This document shows, one piece after another, positions 53,928 through 61,956 of a stretch of DNA of 64,000 bases (the first letter of the stretch is position 1; each line of letters opens with the position of its first letter). A program made the translations under genes and the position numbers. Under the pieces are notes generated by a model, which searched no databases, was not told where the DNA came from, and was given only the letters and a program-made list of their open reading frames with translations. This DNA comes from Shimia sp039969785 (GTDB lineage Bacteria; Pseudomonadota; Alphaproteobacteria; Rhodobacterales; Rhodobacteraceae), in assembly GCF_039969785.1 (NCBI RefSeq), contig NZ_JBDVNC010000037.1, positions 209,532 through 273,531 on the forward strand, read 5' to 3'.

Positions 53928-54090
53928 ATAGGGGAAGGGTAACGGAATACACTGTTACAGGAGCGGACCCGAACCAGGTTAAGCTCCATGTACTGACTAT
54001 CGCTTTGGCTGCACGCCGTCGCAACCGGGGAAACCCATGCAACATTACTTTGGGCTGCTTTTTGCCCAATCCGCGCAACCATCGGCAGAA
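53928..54090 (-). ncRNA. Structured region, candidate small RNA or 3' UTR
   Basis: A 163-bp stretch without a convincing ORF holds several short inverted repeats. On the - strand these are GGGC/GCCC (54067-54052), GGAGC/GCTCC (53987-53960) and GTAAC/GTTAC (53958-53939), leading into a strong terminator. It may be a small RNA or a structured 3' UTR. I could not match it to 4.5S, 6S, tmRNA or RNase P RNA by eye. Confidence 0.35.
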
Positions 54091-54447
54091 TCATGCCCAG
54101 CGCCCCTCTAATGCATCCGGAAAAGACGCCCGCGCCACATCCACATCAATCACCAAAAGCGCGTCATAGCTCTCGGGATCAAACGGGTCTTCGACGGCAA
54201 CCACTTCGCGGCCAAACAACCAGCTCAAACGGCCCGCATCCAGATTGCCCCGCTCAAACGGCTGGTCTCCGAAATGCTCCCACAAGGCGGCCATGAAACA
54301 GGCATCCGCGCGCCGATCTGCCGGGCGACGGTCTTTGAACCGTTCGCGCACAGTGATTGCGGTCGCCCCTTTGGGATTGGCACGTCGGATGATGAACTGA
54401 AAATCCGTACCCGGCAGACGCCCGGGAAATCCACGATGCTTGATCAT
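54091..54447 (-). CDS. Conserved hypothetical protein
   Basis: 118-aa soluble protein, family not recognised. It is basic at the N-terminus (MIKHRGFPGRLPGTDFQFIIRRAN) and acidic at the C-terminus (VEDPFDPESYDALLVIDVD). There is no signal peptide, membrane helix or cysteine cluster. The start at 54447 has a GGAGGGGCG site, which decides against an in-frame codon at 54492. It lies in the block of small genes between pccA and pccB. Function unknown. Confidence 0.65.
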   Translation of the reverse strand: MIKHRGFPGRLPGTDFQFIIRRANPKGATAITVRERFKDRRPADRRADACFMAALWEHFGDQPFERGNLDAGRLSWLFGREVVAVEDPFDPESYDALLVIDVDVARASFPDALEGRWA

Positions 54448-54538
54448 GACACGCCCCTCCGGATTGCGGGGGCGCTGAACGCCGGCGTGCACAGTGCCCG
54501 GAAAACAGGGCGGGCATTTCGGCGGGTCGAGGGACGGA

Positions 54539-54554
54539 CAGGCCGCGTGGCCTG
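54539..54554 (-). other. Hairpin downstream of the 48-aa lipoprotein gene
   Basis: CAGGCC-GCGT-GGCCTG forms a 6-bp GC-rich stem 22 bp beyond the stop at 54577. It lacks a T-run, so it could stabilise the 3' end rather than terminate transcription. Confidence 0.4.
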
Positions 54555-54576
54555 CCCAGAACTTATAGATACAAGA

Positions 54577-54723
54577 TTACTTGTATTTGCCGGTATAGGC
54601 TGGCTCAGTCGAGATTGGCTCAGGGTCAACCACGACATACTCTTCGACAGGTGCTGTGTCTGCACATGCCGCAACGAGTGCAACCAGGCCAACGGCCAAC
54701 AATGCTTTGATGCTCTTTGACAT
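54577..54723 (-). CDS. 48-aa small lipoprotein
   Basis: A complete 48-codon gene, shorter than usual annotation cut-offs. It starts MSKSIKALLAVGLVALVAAC, with a lipobox V-A-A-C placing the lipidated cysteine at residue 20. The mature peptide is only about 29 residues, acidic and proline-containing, and ends in EPAYTGKYK. A strong ribosome site (TGGAGAAACGG) precedes the ATG at 54723. The ending YTGKYK recalls tiny lipoproteins of Rhodobacteraceae I have seen, though I cannot name a family. Expected in the outer or inner membrane. Confidence 0.75.
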   Translation of the reverse strand: MSKSIKALLAVGLVALVAACADTAPVEEYVVVDPEPISTEPAYTGKYK

Positions 54724-54925
54724 CCGTTTCTCCAGTTCTTGTTTTTGTTCGAAACAGGGCCATTTGACCCTGCCTGCCCCACAGCCGCAGAAATGCGACG
54801 TGAGCGGAGAATAGTGGATTCAGTAGCAAAAAGATACGGATAGCACGCCAAGCTAATGTGTTGTGGCCGCAAAGCCGCAATTGGAGTCCCCTTTGGACTC
54901 ATGCGCGCAAGATGTTGTGGTGTCA

Positions 54926-55339
54926 TCAGAAACCCTCCCAGATACAGGTGCCGTCTTTTACGGTGAAAGCTTCGAAAAACTGGGTGGCCAGCGTGTCCAT
55001 CACGCCAAACTCCGTCTTGCGGTCTGCCATGGAAATGATCACCTGATCCACCGTTTCGCCTTCGGTGGCCAGATACGGGACCGCGACGCCAATGCACAGG
55101 TGAAAAAAATCTTCTTCAATATCGGCGAATTCCACCCCTTGCCGGATCAACGGCATGACATAGCGAAACCGCGCCACGCGGCTGGCATCATCGCGGGTGT
55201 CATACAAGATCTCGTGCAACCAGATGTCGTTGCCAGAGGGCACGGCTGGTGTCTCCTCCAAAACCCCAGCCGTGGCCGCGCCCGCGAGGGCCCCTCCTAT
55301 CGCGGCGTATCCGATCAGGCGCGTCAAAACAGACATCAT
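54926..55339 (-). CDS. Exported DUF6497-like protein
   Basis: 137-aa protein with an N-terminal hydrophobic segment (MMSVLTRLIGYAAIGGALAGAATAG), probably a signal peptide or anchor. The core has TVDQVIISMADRKTEFG and the C-terminal FEAFTVKDGTCIWEGF, which I associate with DUF6497. Two cysteines (CIG and TCIW) could form a disulfide. The start at 55339 overlaps the upstream stop by 4 bp (ATGA). It is the last gene of the pccB operon. Function unknown. Confidence 0.7.
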   Translation of the reverse strand: MMSVLTRLIGYAAIGGALAGAATAGVLEETPAVPSGNDIWLHEILYDTRDDASRVARFRYVMPLIRQGVEFADIEEDFFHLCIGVAVPYLATEGETVDQVIISMADRKTEFGVMDTLATQFFEAFTVKDGTCIWEGF

Positions 55340-55689
55340 GACGCCCTCCTGGCAGTGCGGGCAGAATTCACCCAGCGCGCCCGACGCGCAGGATTGTCCA
55401 GCATTGCCTGAATAATATCTTCGACCTTAGCACGAACAAAGCGTCCTGCAATCTCTCCTCCGGCCACAATGTGCAATTGTCCCGCCTCACGGCGCACCTG
55501 CACAACCGGGGAAAACCCTTTCAGCCCTTGCAAAGCCCGCCACATATCCTGCCGTACCTGATGGGCAATCCGCGCCCTCCCGGCATCTGGCAATTGTGTG
55601 TGCGCCGCCACATCCAGCCGCACGCGTTTTCCACGTGCCAGCGTCAGGGTCTCCCCCTCGCTTTGAATATGCCAGCGCGCCCGGCTCAT
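55336..55689 (-). CDS. Conserved hypothetical protein
   Basis: 117-aa soluble basic protein; family not recognised. It starts MSRARWHIQSEGETLTLARGK and has a helical middle (RIAHQVRQDMWRALQGLKGFSPVV) and an arginine-rich end. It overlaps the cupin gene upstream and the DUF6497-like gene downstream by 4 bp each, so it is translated with them. No signal peptide. Function unknown. Confidence 0.7.
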   Translation of the reverse strand: MSRARWHIQSEGETLTLARGKRVRLDVAAHTQLPDAGRARIAHQVRQDMWRALQGLKGFSPVVQVRREAGQLHIVAGGEIAGRFVRAKVEDIIQAMLDNPARRARWVNSARTARRAS

Positions 55690-56087
55690 ACCGGTGCAGC
55701 CTCGTCATGGGTTGGAAAGTCGGCCGGGCTGATGATCTCGATCAGTTCCATGTCATCGGAATGACGCACCTCACGATGCTTGATGCCCGGAGGCTGCAAC
55801 ACACAAGCCCCCTCGCGCAGCATATGCTCGCCCTGACCTTCATATTCAAACACCACCCAACCCTTGGTGACATAAACCATCTGAAACTCCAGATCATGGC
55901 TATGCCAAGCCCCGGGGCTGGCCTCTCCGGGCACCGCCCGGATCACATGCGCACCAAACTTGCCTTTGGTGGCGTCTTTGATGCCCAGATCACGGTATTC
56001 AAAAAACGCCCGAAGGCCCTCGCCCACAAACGGAGAGTCATCCGCGTGGGATACCGAAAAGGCCTGATTTTTCCAAAGCTGGGTCAT
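55686..56087 (-). CDS. Cupin-domain protein
   Basis: 133-aa single-domain cupin. Metal-ligand motifs are GAWHSHDLEFQMVYVTKGW (H-x-H with E) and a later H in PGIKHREVRHSD. Small cupins include sugar-binding proteins, dioxygenases and unknowns. The start at 56087 (MTQLWKNQAFSVSH) has a GGAGC site and overlaps by 4 bp with the stop of the membrane protein gene upstream. In-frame codons back to 56156 fall inside that gene. Confidence 0.82.
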   Translation of the reverse strand: MTQLWKNQAFSVSHADDSPFVGEGLRAFFEYRDLGIKDATKGKFGAHVIRAVPGEASPGAWHSHDLEFQMVYVTKGWVVFEYEGQGEHMLREGACVLQPPGIKHREVRHSDDMELIEIISPADFPTHDEAAPV

Positions 56088-56527
56088 GGCGAGCTCCAAA
56101 TCAATGACAGGATCAAAGTAATCAAAGCTACGTAGCCAATAGACGCAAAAGCCCAAAACGGGCCGACCAGTTTGCGAAGTATTGAGACTGCGTGCGGTTC
56201 AGTGAAAACATTCGGATTTTTCGCGATGCTCAAAACCCAGTCGTAATATAGACGCCCTTTTTGAGACTCATTGCCATCGCGTCGGTACAACTCCAATTCG
56301 AAAGTGCTTTGAACTGTCATCGAGACGTACCACGCCAAAAATGTTGCTATAAAGAGGGATGAAACTGCAACCGTGGCAATCAACTGAAGCCATATGCTGT
56401 CTACCGACGCCAAGTACCTCAATTGTACTAGGACGATCCCAAGAGGAACCGAAGAAATTGCAACTGAGCGTCGGGATTGCTCAGCAATTTCTTTCAACGC
56501 CTCAAGATAATTTGAATCGTCCCGCAT
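56084..56527 (-). CDS. Lower-GC small membrane protein in the pccB operon
   Basis: 147-aa protein with about three predicted transmembrane helices: two near residues 27-65 (SVPLGIVLVQLRY, LIATVAVSSLFIATFLAWYV) and one at the C-terminus (FASIGYVALITLILSLIW). The family is not recognised. Two 60-base lines counted inside it give 42% and 47% GC, well below its neighbours, suggesting a recent acquisition. It starts 7 bp after the pccB stop and overlaps the cupin start by 4 bp, so it sits cleanly in the operon. An in-frame start at 56599 lies within pccB. Confidence 0.65.
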   Translation of the reverse strand: MRDDSNYLEALKEIAEQSRRSVAISSVPLGIVLVQLRYLASVDSIWLQLIATVAVSSLFIATFLAWYVSMTVQSTFELELYRRDGNESQKGRLYYDWVLSIAKNPNVFTEPHAVSILRKLVGPFWAFASIGYVALITLILSLIWSSP

Positions 56528-56534
56528 TTTCACC

Positions 56535-58067
56535 TCACAACGGAATGTTGTCGTGTTTCTTCCAGGGGTTCTCCAGCTTCTTATTCCGCAAGCTGGCAAA
56601 GGCCCGGGCGATACGTTTGCGCGTCCCGCGTGGCTGGATCACTTCGTCGATAAACCCGCGCTCAGCGGCGACAAACGGGTTGGCGAACCGATCTTCATAG
56701 TCCGCCGTATGCGCCGCGATTTTGTCGGCGTCGCCCAGATCGGCCCGGTGGATAATCTCAGTTGCACCCTTGGCCCCCATCACCGCGATCTCGGCGGTCG
56801 GCCATGCATAGTTGAAATCACCACGCAGATGCTTGGACGCCATCACGTCATAGGCCCCGCCATAGGCTTTGCGCGTGATCAACGTCACCTTGGGCACCGT
56901 CGCCTCGCCATATGCGAACAGCAGTTTGGCACCGTGCTTGATCACGCCGCCATATTCCTGCGACGTCCCCGGCAAAAAGCCCGGCACATCGACCAGCGTC
57001 AGGATCGGGATTTCAAACGCATCACAGAACCGCACAAACCGCGCCGCCTTGCGGGACGAGTCAATGTCCAGACATCCGGCCAGTACCATCGGCTGGTTGG
57101 CAACAACCCCAACGGATTGCCCTTCCAGACGAATGAACCCGGTGATGATGTTTTTGGCGAAATCTTCCTGAATCTCAAAGAAATCACCCTCGTCGGCAAT
57201 CTTCTCGATCAGCTCTTTCATGTCATAAGGCGAGTTCGGGTTTTCCGGGATCAGCGTATCCAGTGACGCTTCCAACCGGTCCGGCTCATCAAAGAACGGA
57301 CGCACAGGCGGCTTTTCGCGGTTGTTCAGCGGCAGATAATCCACCAAACGCCGCACCTCGGCCAACGCCTCAACGTCATTTTCAAACGCGCCATCGGCAA
57401 CCGAAGACTTTTTGGTATGAGTCGACGCCCCACCCAGTTCTTCGGCTGTTACGACCTCGTTGGTCACGGTTTTCACCACGTCCGGGCCGGTCACAAACAT
57501 ATATGACGTGTCTTTGACCATAAAGATAAAGTCGGTCATCGCCGGGCTGTACACAGCCCCGCCCGCGCACGGGCCCATGATTACGGAAATCTGCGGCACC
57601 ACGCCGGACGCCATGATATTGCGCTGAAACACTTCGGCATATCCCGCCAACGACGCGACGCCTTCCTGAATACGCGCGCCACCGGAATCGTTGATGCCAA
57701 TCACAGGCGCGCCGTTTTGCATCGCCATGTCCATGATCTTGCAGATCTTTTCGGCGTGTGTCTCGCTCAGCGATCCACCAAACACGGTAAAGTCCTGAGA
57801 GAACACATACACCATGCGGCCATTGATCGTGCCCCAGCCGGTGATCACACCGTCACCCGCAGGCTTGTCCTTTTCCATGCCGAAATCGGTACAGCGGTGC
57901 GACTTGAACATGTCGAACTCTTCAAAGCTGTCCTCATCCAACAACAACTCAACCCGCTCGCGTGCGGTCAGCTTGCCCTTGGCGTGCTGGCTGTCGATCC
58001 GGCGTTGTCCGCCTCCCAACCGGGCGTTGTCCCGGCGCTCTTCCAATTGCTGGAGGATATCTTTCAT
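56535..58067 (-). CDS. pccB: Propionyl-CoA carboxylase beta subunit
   Basis: 510-aa carboxyltransferase subunit that, with PccA, makes methylmalonyl-CoA from propionyl-CoA. Characteristic segments are SGGARIQEGVASLAGYAEVF, VPQISVIMGPCAGGAVYSPA and VPGFLPGTSQEYGGVIKHGAKLL. The start at 58067 (MKDILQQLEERRDNARLGGG) is preceded by GGGGACATGCC. It is the first gene of an operon continuing into four small genes. Two PccR-like boxes lie upstream at 58133 and 58173. Confidence 0.97.
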   Translation of the reverse strand: MKDILQQLEERRDNARLGGGQRRIDSQHAKGKLTARERVELLLDEDSFEEFDMFKSHRCTDFGMEKDKPAGDGVITGWGTINGRMVYVFSQDFTVFGGSLSETHAEKICKIMDMAMQNGAPVIGINDSGGARIQEGVASLAGYAEVFQRNIMASGVVPQISVIMGPCAGGAVYSPAMTDFIFMVKDTSYMFVTGPDVVKTVTNEVVTAEELGGASTHTKKSSVADGAFENDVEALAEVRRLVDYLPLNNREKPPVRPFFDEPDRLEASLDTLIPENPNSPYDMKELIEKIADEGDFFEIQEDFAKNIITGFIRLEGQSVGVVANQPMVLAGCLDIDSSRKAARFVRFCDAFEIPILTLVDVPGFLPGTSQEYGGVIKHGAKLLFAYGEATVPKVTLITRKAYGGAYDVMASKHLRGDFNYAWPTAEIAVMGAKGATEIIHRADLGDADKIAAHTADYEDRFANPFVAAERGFIDEVIQPRGTRKRIARAFASLRNKKLENPWKKHDNIPL

Positions 58068-58132
58068 GGCATGTCCCCTATGATTTGAGCGCGACCATAG
58101 CCATAGTTTGCTGAAGGACAAAGCAGAATTCG

Positions 58133-58149
58133 GCAAATTTGCAAATTAT
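58133..58149. promoter_or_regulatory. PccR-like box A upstream of pccB
   Basis: GCAAATTTGCAAATTAT, 66 bp upstream of pccB. It matches box B in 16 of 17 bases, at exactly 40 bp spacing. The paired GCAAA units resemble the TTTGCAAA motif reported for Rhodobacter PccR (recalled from memory). Confidence 0.7.
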
Positions 58150-58172
58150 GGAAAATCAATTACCTGAATAAT

Positions 58173-58189
58173 GCAAATCTGCAAATTAT
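58173..58189. promoter_or_regulatory. PccR-like box B between pccB and the MFS gene
   Basis: GCAAATCTGCAAATTAT, one mismatch from box A. It lies 57 bp before the proposed start of the divergent transporter gene, so it may serve that gene, pccB or both. Its position argues against using the in-frame ATG at 58171 as the transporter start. Confidence 0.68.
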
Positions 58190-58245
58190 TCACAACAAAC
58201 TATCTCATCATGGACAATCCCGAAAACCCTGCTTACCTCTTGTCC

Positions 58246-59460
58246 ATGAGCTCCCGTTCCGAAAGTCGTTTTCTCGACAGGACCACACCACCGCACATCA
58301 TTACGCTGATCCTTCTGGCAGGAGTTTCGGCGCTGAGCATGAACATCTTTTTGCCCAGCTTGCCCAGCATGACCGTCTATTTCGATACCGAATATGGTGT
58401 CATGCAATTGTCGGTGGCCGCGTATCTGGGTGCAAACGCTGTGCTGCAAGTGGTGATTGGCCCCATCTCGGACAAGCTGGGGCGGCGCCCCGTCATCCTT
58501 GGCGGATTGGTGATATTTGTGCTGGCCACATTGGGCTGCATTTATTCAACCAACATCGTGGTGTTTCTGACCTTTCGCATGATCCAGACCGCGATTGTCA
58601 CCGCAATGGTGCTCAGCCGTGCCGTGGTGCGTGATATGGTGCCCACCGACGAAGCCGCATCGATGATCGGCTATGTCACTATGGGGATGACCATTGTACC
58701 TATGTTGGGGCCAGCACTGGGCGGCGTTCTGGATCAGGAATTCGGATGGCAATCCAGCTTCTGGATGTTGTTCCTGACCGGCTTGCTGATCCTGATCATC
58801 ACATGGGCCGATCTGGGCGAAACCAAAGCCAGCAGCGGTATGTCCCTGACCCAACAGTTTCGCGAATACCCCGAACTGCTCACCAGTCCGCGATTCTGGG
58901 GGTACTCTCTGTCCAGCGCCTTCAGCTCGGGCGCGTTCTTTGCCTATCTGGGCGGCGCGCCATTTGTTGCCACATCTGTTTTTGGACTGACCCCCGCCCA
59001 GATGGGTCTCTATTTCGGGGCCCCGGCGGTTGGCTATTTCTTCGGAAATTTCTTCTCCGGGCGCTACTCGGTCAGGTTCGGCATCAACCTCATGATCTTG
59101 TGGGGTGCTCTGATCTGTGGCGTTGGCGTTGCCATGTCGGTGGTCACATTTTATCTGGGTCTGGGATCAGCCGAGACGTTCTTTGGTTTTATGACACTGG
59201 TCGGCATGGGCAACGGCCTGACCATCCCCAACGCCACCTCTGGCGCCCTGTCTGTGCGCCCGCATCTCGCGGGCACAGCCTCGGGGCTTTCCGGGGCCAT
59301 CATGCTGGCTGGGGGCGCGGCGCTGTCTGCGCTGGCGGGCGCGGTGCTTGTGCCCGGCACAGGCGCCTACCCGCTATTGTGGATCATGCTGATCACGTCG
59401 ATCTGCTCGGTGACAACCATTCTTCTGGTGATCCGTCGCGAACGGCGCTTGCGGCTCTGA
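58246..59460 (+). CDS. MFS multidrug transporter (Bcr/CflA type)
   Basis: 404-aa major facilitator with twelve predicted helices. The DHA1/Bcr signature includes LAGVSALSMNIFLPSLPSM in helix 1 and GPISDKLGRRPVILGG between helices 2 and 3 (motif A). The start is uncertain: 58246 (MSSRSESRFLDRTTPPH) is chosen from family resemblance; 58210 is possible and 58171 lies in a regulatory box. It is divergent from pccB and may share its control. Export of organic compounds is inferred only from the family. Confidence 0.87.
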   Translation: MSSRSESRFLDRTTPPHIITLILLAGVSALSMNIFLPSLPSMTVYFDTEYGVMQLSVAAYLGANAVLQVVIGPISDKLGRRPVILGGLVIFVLATLGCIYSTNIVVFLTFRMIQTAIVTAMVLSRAVVRDMVPTDEAASMIGYVTMGMTIVPMLGPALGGVLDQEFGWQSSFWMLFLTGLLILIITWADLGETKASSGMSLTQQFREYPELLTSPRFWGYSLSSAFSSGAFFAYLGGAPFVATSVFGLTPAQMGLYFGAPAVGYFFGNFFSGRYSVRFGINLMILWGALICGVGVAMSVVTFYLGLGSAETFFGFMTLVGMGNGLTIPNATSGALSVRPHLAGTASGLSGAIMLAGGAALSALAGAVLVPGTGAYPLLWIMLITSICSVTTILLVIRRERRLRL

Positions 59461-59618
59461 AACGCAACGCACGCCCTGTTCACCACGCAACCCGTCCAAA
59501 ACTGCACCGATGTAATACCGACGCGAAACCGACGGGCCGCCGATGCCTCAAATCCAGCAAATTAAGGCCGTTAACCATGATTCGCGCCTCATGCGCATTC
59601 CCGACTGGCGCAGACCGG

Positions 59619-59639
59619 TTTGCAAAGCTATCTTTGCAG
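59619..59639 (+). promoter_or_regulatory. PccR-like box upstream of pccR
   Basis: TTTGCAAAGCTATCTTTGCAG contains one full TTTGCAAA and a second TTTGCA 14 bp further, ending 28 bp before the TTG start of pccR. It suggests autoregulation. Confidence 0.55.
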
Positions 59640-59667
59640 CTACGCAACTTCTGATCCGGAGACCATT

Positions 59668-61068
59668 TTGCCCACTCAGAAACTCTATGCCGGCGCCAAA
59701 CTGCGCGAGATCCGCACCCGTCTGAGCCTCACGCAAAAGGACTTTGCGCAAAAGCTTGGCGTGTCGCTGCCCTATCTGAACCAGATGGAAAACAACAACC
59801 GCCCGGTTTCAACCACGGTGGTTCTGGCGCTGGCACAAGAGTTTGGTCTGGACGTCACAGAGCTTTCGACCGGAGACAGCGAACGATTGGTCAGCGACAT
59901 GCGCGAGGCGCTGGCGGACCCTGTGCTCGCGGAAACCTCGGCCCCTCTGGCCGACCTGCGCCTGACCGCATCCAACGCCCCGGCATTGGCCCGTGCGTTT
60001 CTGGAACTGCACAGCGCGTACCGGCAAACCCATGAACGCCTCGCATCTCTGGACGAAGCGCTTGGGCGACAAGACGTCCAGATGCAAGCCAGCCCGTGGG
60101 ACGAGGTCAGAGACTTTTTTCACTATTGTGACAACTACATAGACGCCGTCGACCGCGCCGCTGAACATTTCGCGGCGCACGCCCCGGAACAGGGCGGCAT
60201 CCGGGGGGCTGCCATCTCAGCACTGCGCGCCAAGGGCATCTCGGTGGCTTTCACAGATGTCGAAACCCTGCGCAGATATGATCCGGACAAACAGGTTCTG
60301 CAAATCTCGCGCTACGCCCAACCGGAAACCCAAACCTTTCAGCTCTTACTGCAAGTGGCCCTGCTGCAGCGTGATAAACTGCTCGAAGCAACGCTTGACC
60401 TTGCACGGTTTCAATCCGACGCCGCCCGCTCAATCGCCAAAATCGGACTGGCCAACTACTTTGCCGGCGCGGCCATGATGCCCTACAAGGTGTTTCAGGA
60501 AGCCGCCCAGCAAACCCGCCACGATCTGGAATTGCTGTCCAACCGGTTCGGCGCTTCTGTCGAACAGGTCGCCCACCGGCTTTCGACCATGCAACGTCCC
60601 AATGCCAAAGGTGTTCCGTTCTTTTTTGTGCGCGTCGATCAGGCGGGCACCATCACCAAACGCCACTCTGCCACCCGCCTGCAATTCGCCCGCTTCGGCG
60701 GCGCCTGCCCGCTCTGGAACGTGCACCGCGCCTTTGAAACGCCGGGCCGTTTCCTGCGCCAGCTGGCCGAAACGCCAGACGGGGTGCGCTATATATCCCT
60801 GGCGCGAAACGTGTCCAAATCCGGCGGTCACTTTGGCGCACCGGTCCGGCGCTATGCCATTGCACTGGGCTGCGAAATACGCCACGCAGACGCCTTGGTT
60901 TATGCGGACCACATGGACATATCCAACCCGCAAGCCTTTGAGCCCATTGGCATATCATGTCGCATCTGTGAACGCACAAATTGCCACCAACGTTCGGTGC
61001 CACCCCTTGAGCGCCGCCTGACCATCGATGAAAACGCACGCGGCGTATTGCCTTATGAGGTTGAATGA
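59668..61068 (+). CDS. pccR: Short-chain acyl-CoA regulator PccR (XRE/ScfR family)
   Basis: 466-aa transcription regulator. The N-terminal XRE helix-turn-helix (GAKLREIRTRLSLTQKDFAQKLGVSLPYLNQMEN) is followed by the long acyl-CoA-sensing region of the ScfR family and a C-terminal cysteine-containing stretch (ISCRICERTNCHQR). In Rhodobacter sphaeroides the homologue activates pccB when propionyl-CoA is made. It starts with TTG at 59668 after CCGGAGACC; the in-frame codon at 59620 lies in a PccR-like box and gives no family similarity. It lies on the other side of the MFS gene from pccB. Confidence 0.9.
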   Translation: MPTQKLYAGAKLREIRTRLSLTQKDFAQKLGVSLPYLNQMENNNRPVSTTVVLALAQEFGLDVTELSTGDSERLVSDMREALADPVLAETSAPLADLRLTASNAPALARAFLELHSAYRQTHERLASLDEALGRQDVQMQASPWDEVRDFFHYCDNYIDAVDRAAEHFAAHAPEQGGIRGAAISALRAKGISVAFTDVETLRRYDPDKQVLQISRYAQPETQTFQLLLQVALLQRDKLLEATLDLARFQSDAARSIAKIGLANYFAGAAMMPYKVFQEAAQQTRHDLELLSNRFGASVEQVAHRLSTMQRPNAKGVPFFFVRVDQAGTITKRHSATRLQFARFGGACPLWNVHRAFETPGRFLRQLAETPDGVRYISLARNVSKSGGHFGAPVRRYAIALGCEIRHADALVYADHMDISNPQAFEPIGISCRICERTNCHQRSVPPLERRLTIDENARGVLPYEVE

Positions 61069-61104
61069 CATGTCCTATAGCCCCGATTTCGGAGACGCCT
61101 AAGG

Positions 61105-61956
61105 ATGCGATTTCTTGTCCGATTACTGGCGATCTGCGCCATTCTGGTGCTGGGCACTCTGGCACTGGGCAGCGTCGCGGAACGCTGGCTGATCTACCCG
61201 TTTGACCCAACGCGTACACCCCCGTCCGAAGCAGGTCTTGCCGGGGTAACCGAAAACGAAATCGCGTTAGGCGATGAAACCCTAATCGTCTGGTCCACTC
61301 CGCCCAACCCCGGGCAGCCCGTCATATTTTACCTGCATGGCAACGCTGGAAATCTCGCCAACCGCGCAGGCCGTTTTCGCAGGTTTCAGGAACGCGGATA
61401 CGGCCTCGTCGCACTCGCGTATCCCGGCAGCACCGGCAGCACTGGCACGCCAACCCAGGACAACCTGAATGAGGCCGCGCAACACATCTGGCGCATCAGG
61501 TCAGAACTCCTGCCATCTGCCTACCGCGCATCGAACCCATCCACCACGCTCCTCTATGGAGAAAGCCTCGGAACCACCGTCGCCATTCACCTGAACGCCG
61601 ATGAAACGTCCCAAAATAGCACAACCCTGCCCGACGCAATCATCCTCGAAGCCCCTTTCACATCCATCGCGGGTCTGGCCGAGTACCACTATCCCGGCAC
61701 CGGCGATCTGGCGAAAAATATGCAAAATCAATGGGACAGCCTGGCCTTGGCAGATCAGTTGTTCCAACCTCTGCTTATCGTGCACGGCACCAAAGACGAC
61801 CTGATCCCAATAGAAATGGGGCAGCAGGTATTCTCTGCTGCCCCATCCCGAAAGAAAGTATTTATCACGGTAAAAGGCGCCGGTCACACCGGTCTGTGGC
61901 GATCAGATACCTTGCCGCGCCTATGGACGTTTATCGATCAGTTTGCCTTGAGATAG
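61105..61956 (+). CDS. Membrane-anchored alpha/beta hydrolase
   Basis: 283-aa alpha/beta-fold hydrolase of the ABHD12/13-like group. An N-terminal hydrophobic segment (residues 1-25) probably anchors it in the inner membrane. FYLHGNAGNLANR is followed by the nucleophile motif LLYGESLGTTVAIH, the acid in GTKDDLIPIE and the histidine in GAGHTGLW. It is 36 bp downstream of pccR, with GGAGACGCCTAAGG before the start. It converges with a YdcH-type gene by 19 bp. Substrate unknown (lipid or ester). Confidence 0.88.
   Translation: MRFLVRLLAICAILVLGTLALGSVAERWLIYPFDPTRTPPSEAGLAGVTENEIALGDETLIVWSTPPNPGQPVIFYLHGNAGNLANRAGRFRRFQERGYGLVALAYPGSTGSTGTPTQDNLNEAAQHIWRIRSELLPSAYRASNPSTTLLYGESLGTTVAIHLNADETSQNSTTLPDAIILEAPFTSIAGLAEYHYPGTGDLAKNMQNQWDSLALADQLFQPLLIVHGTKDDLIPIEMGQQVFSAAPSRKKVFITVKGAGHTGLWRSDTLPRLWTFIDQFALR

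Noticed and set aside
53462..54094. 210-codon - strand frame between pccA and 54091
   Set aside because: It crosses two strong terminators and overlaps the lipoprotein gene in another frame; its sequence looks random.
58171..58245. N-terminal extension of the MFS transporter to 58171
   Set aside because: The ATG lies inside the PccR-like box and the added residues do not resemble the family.
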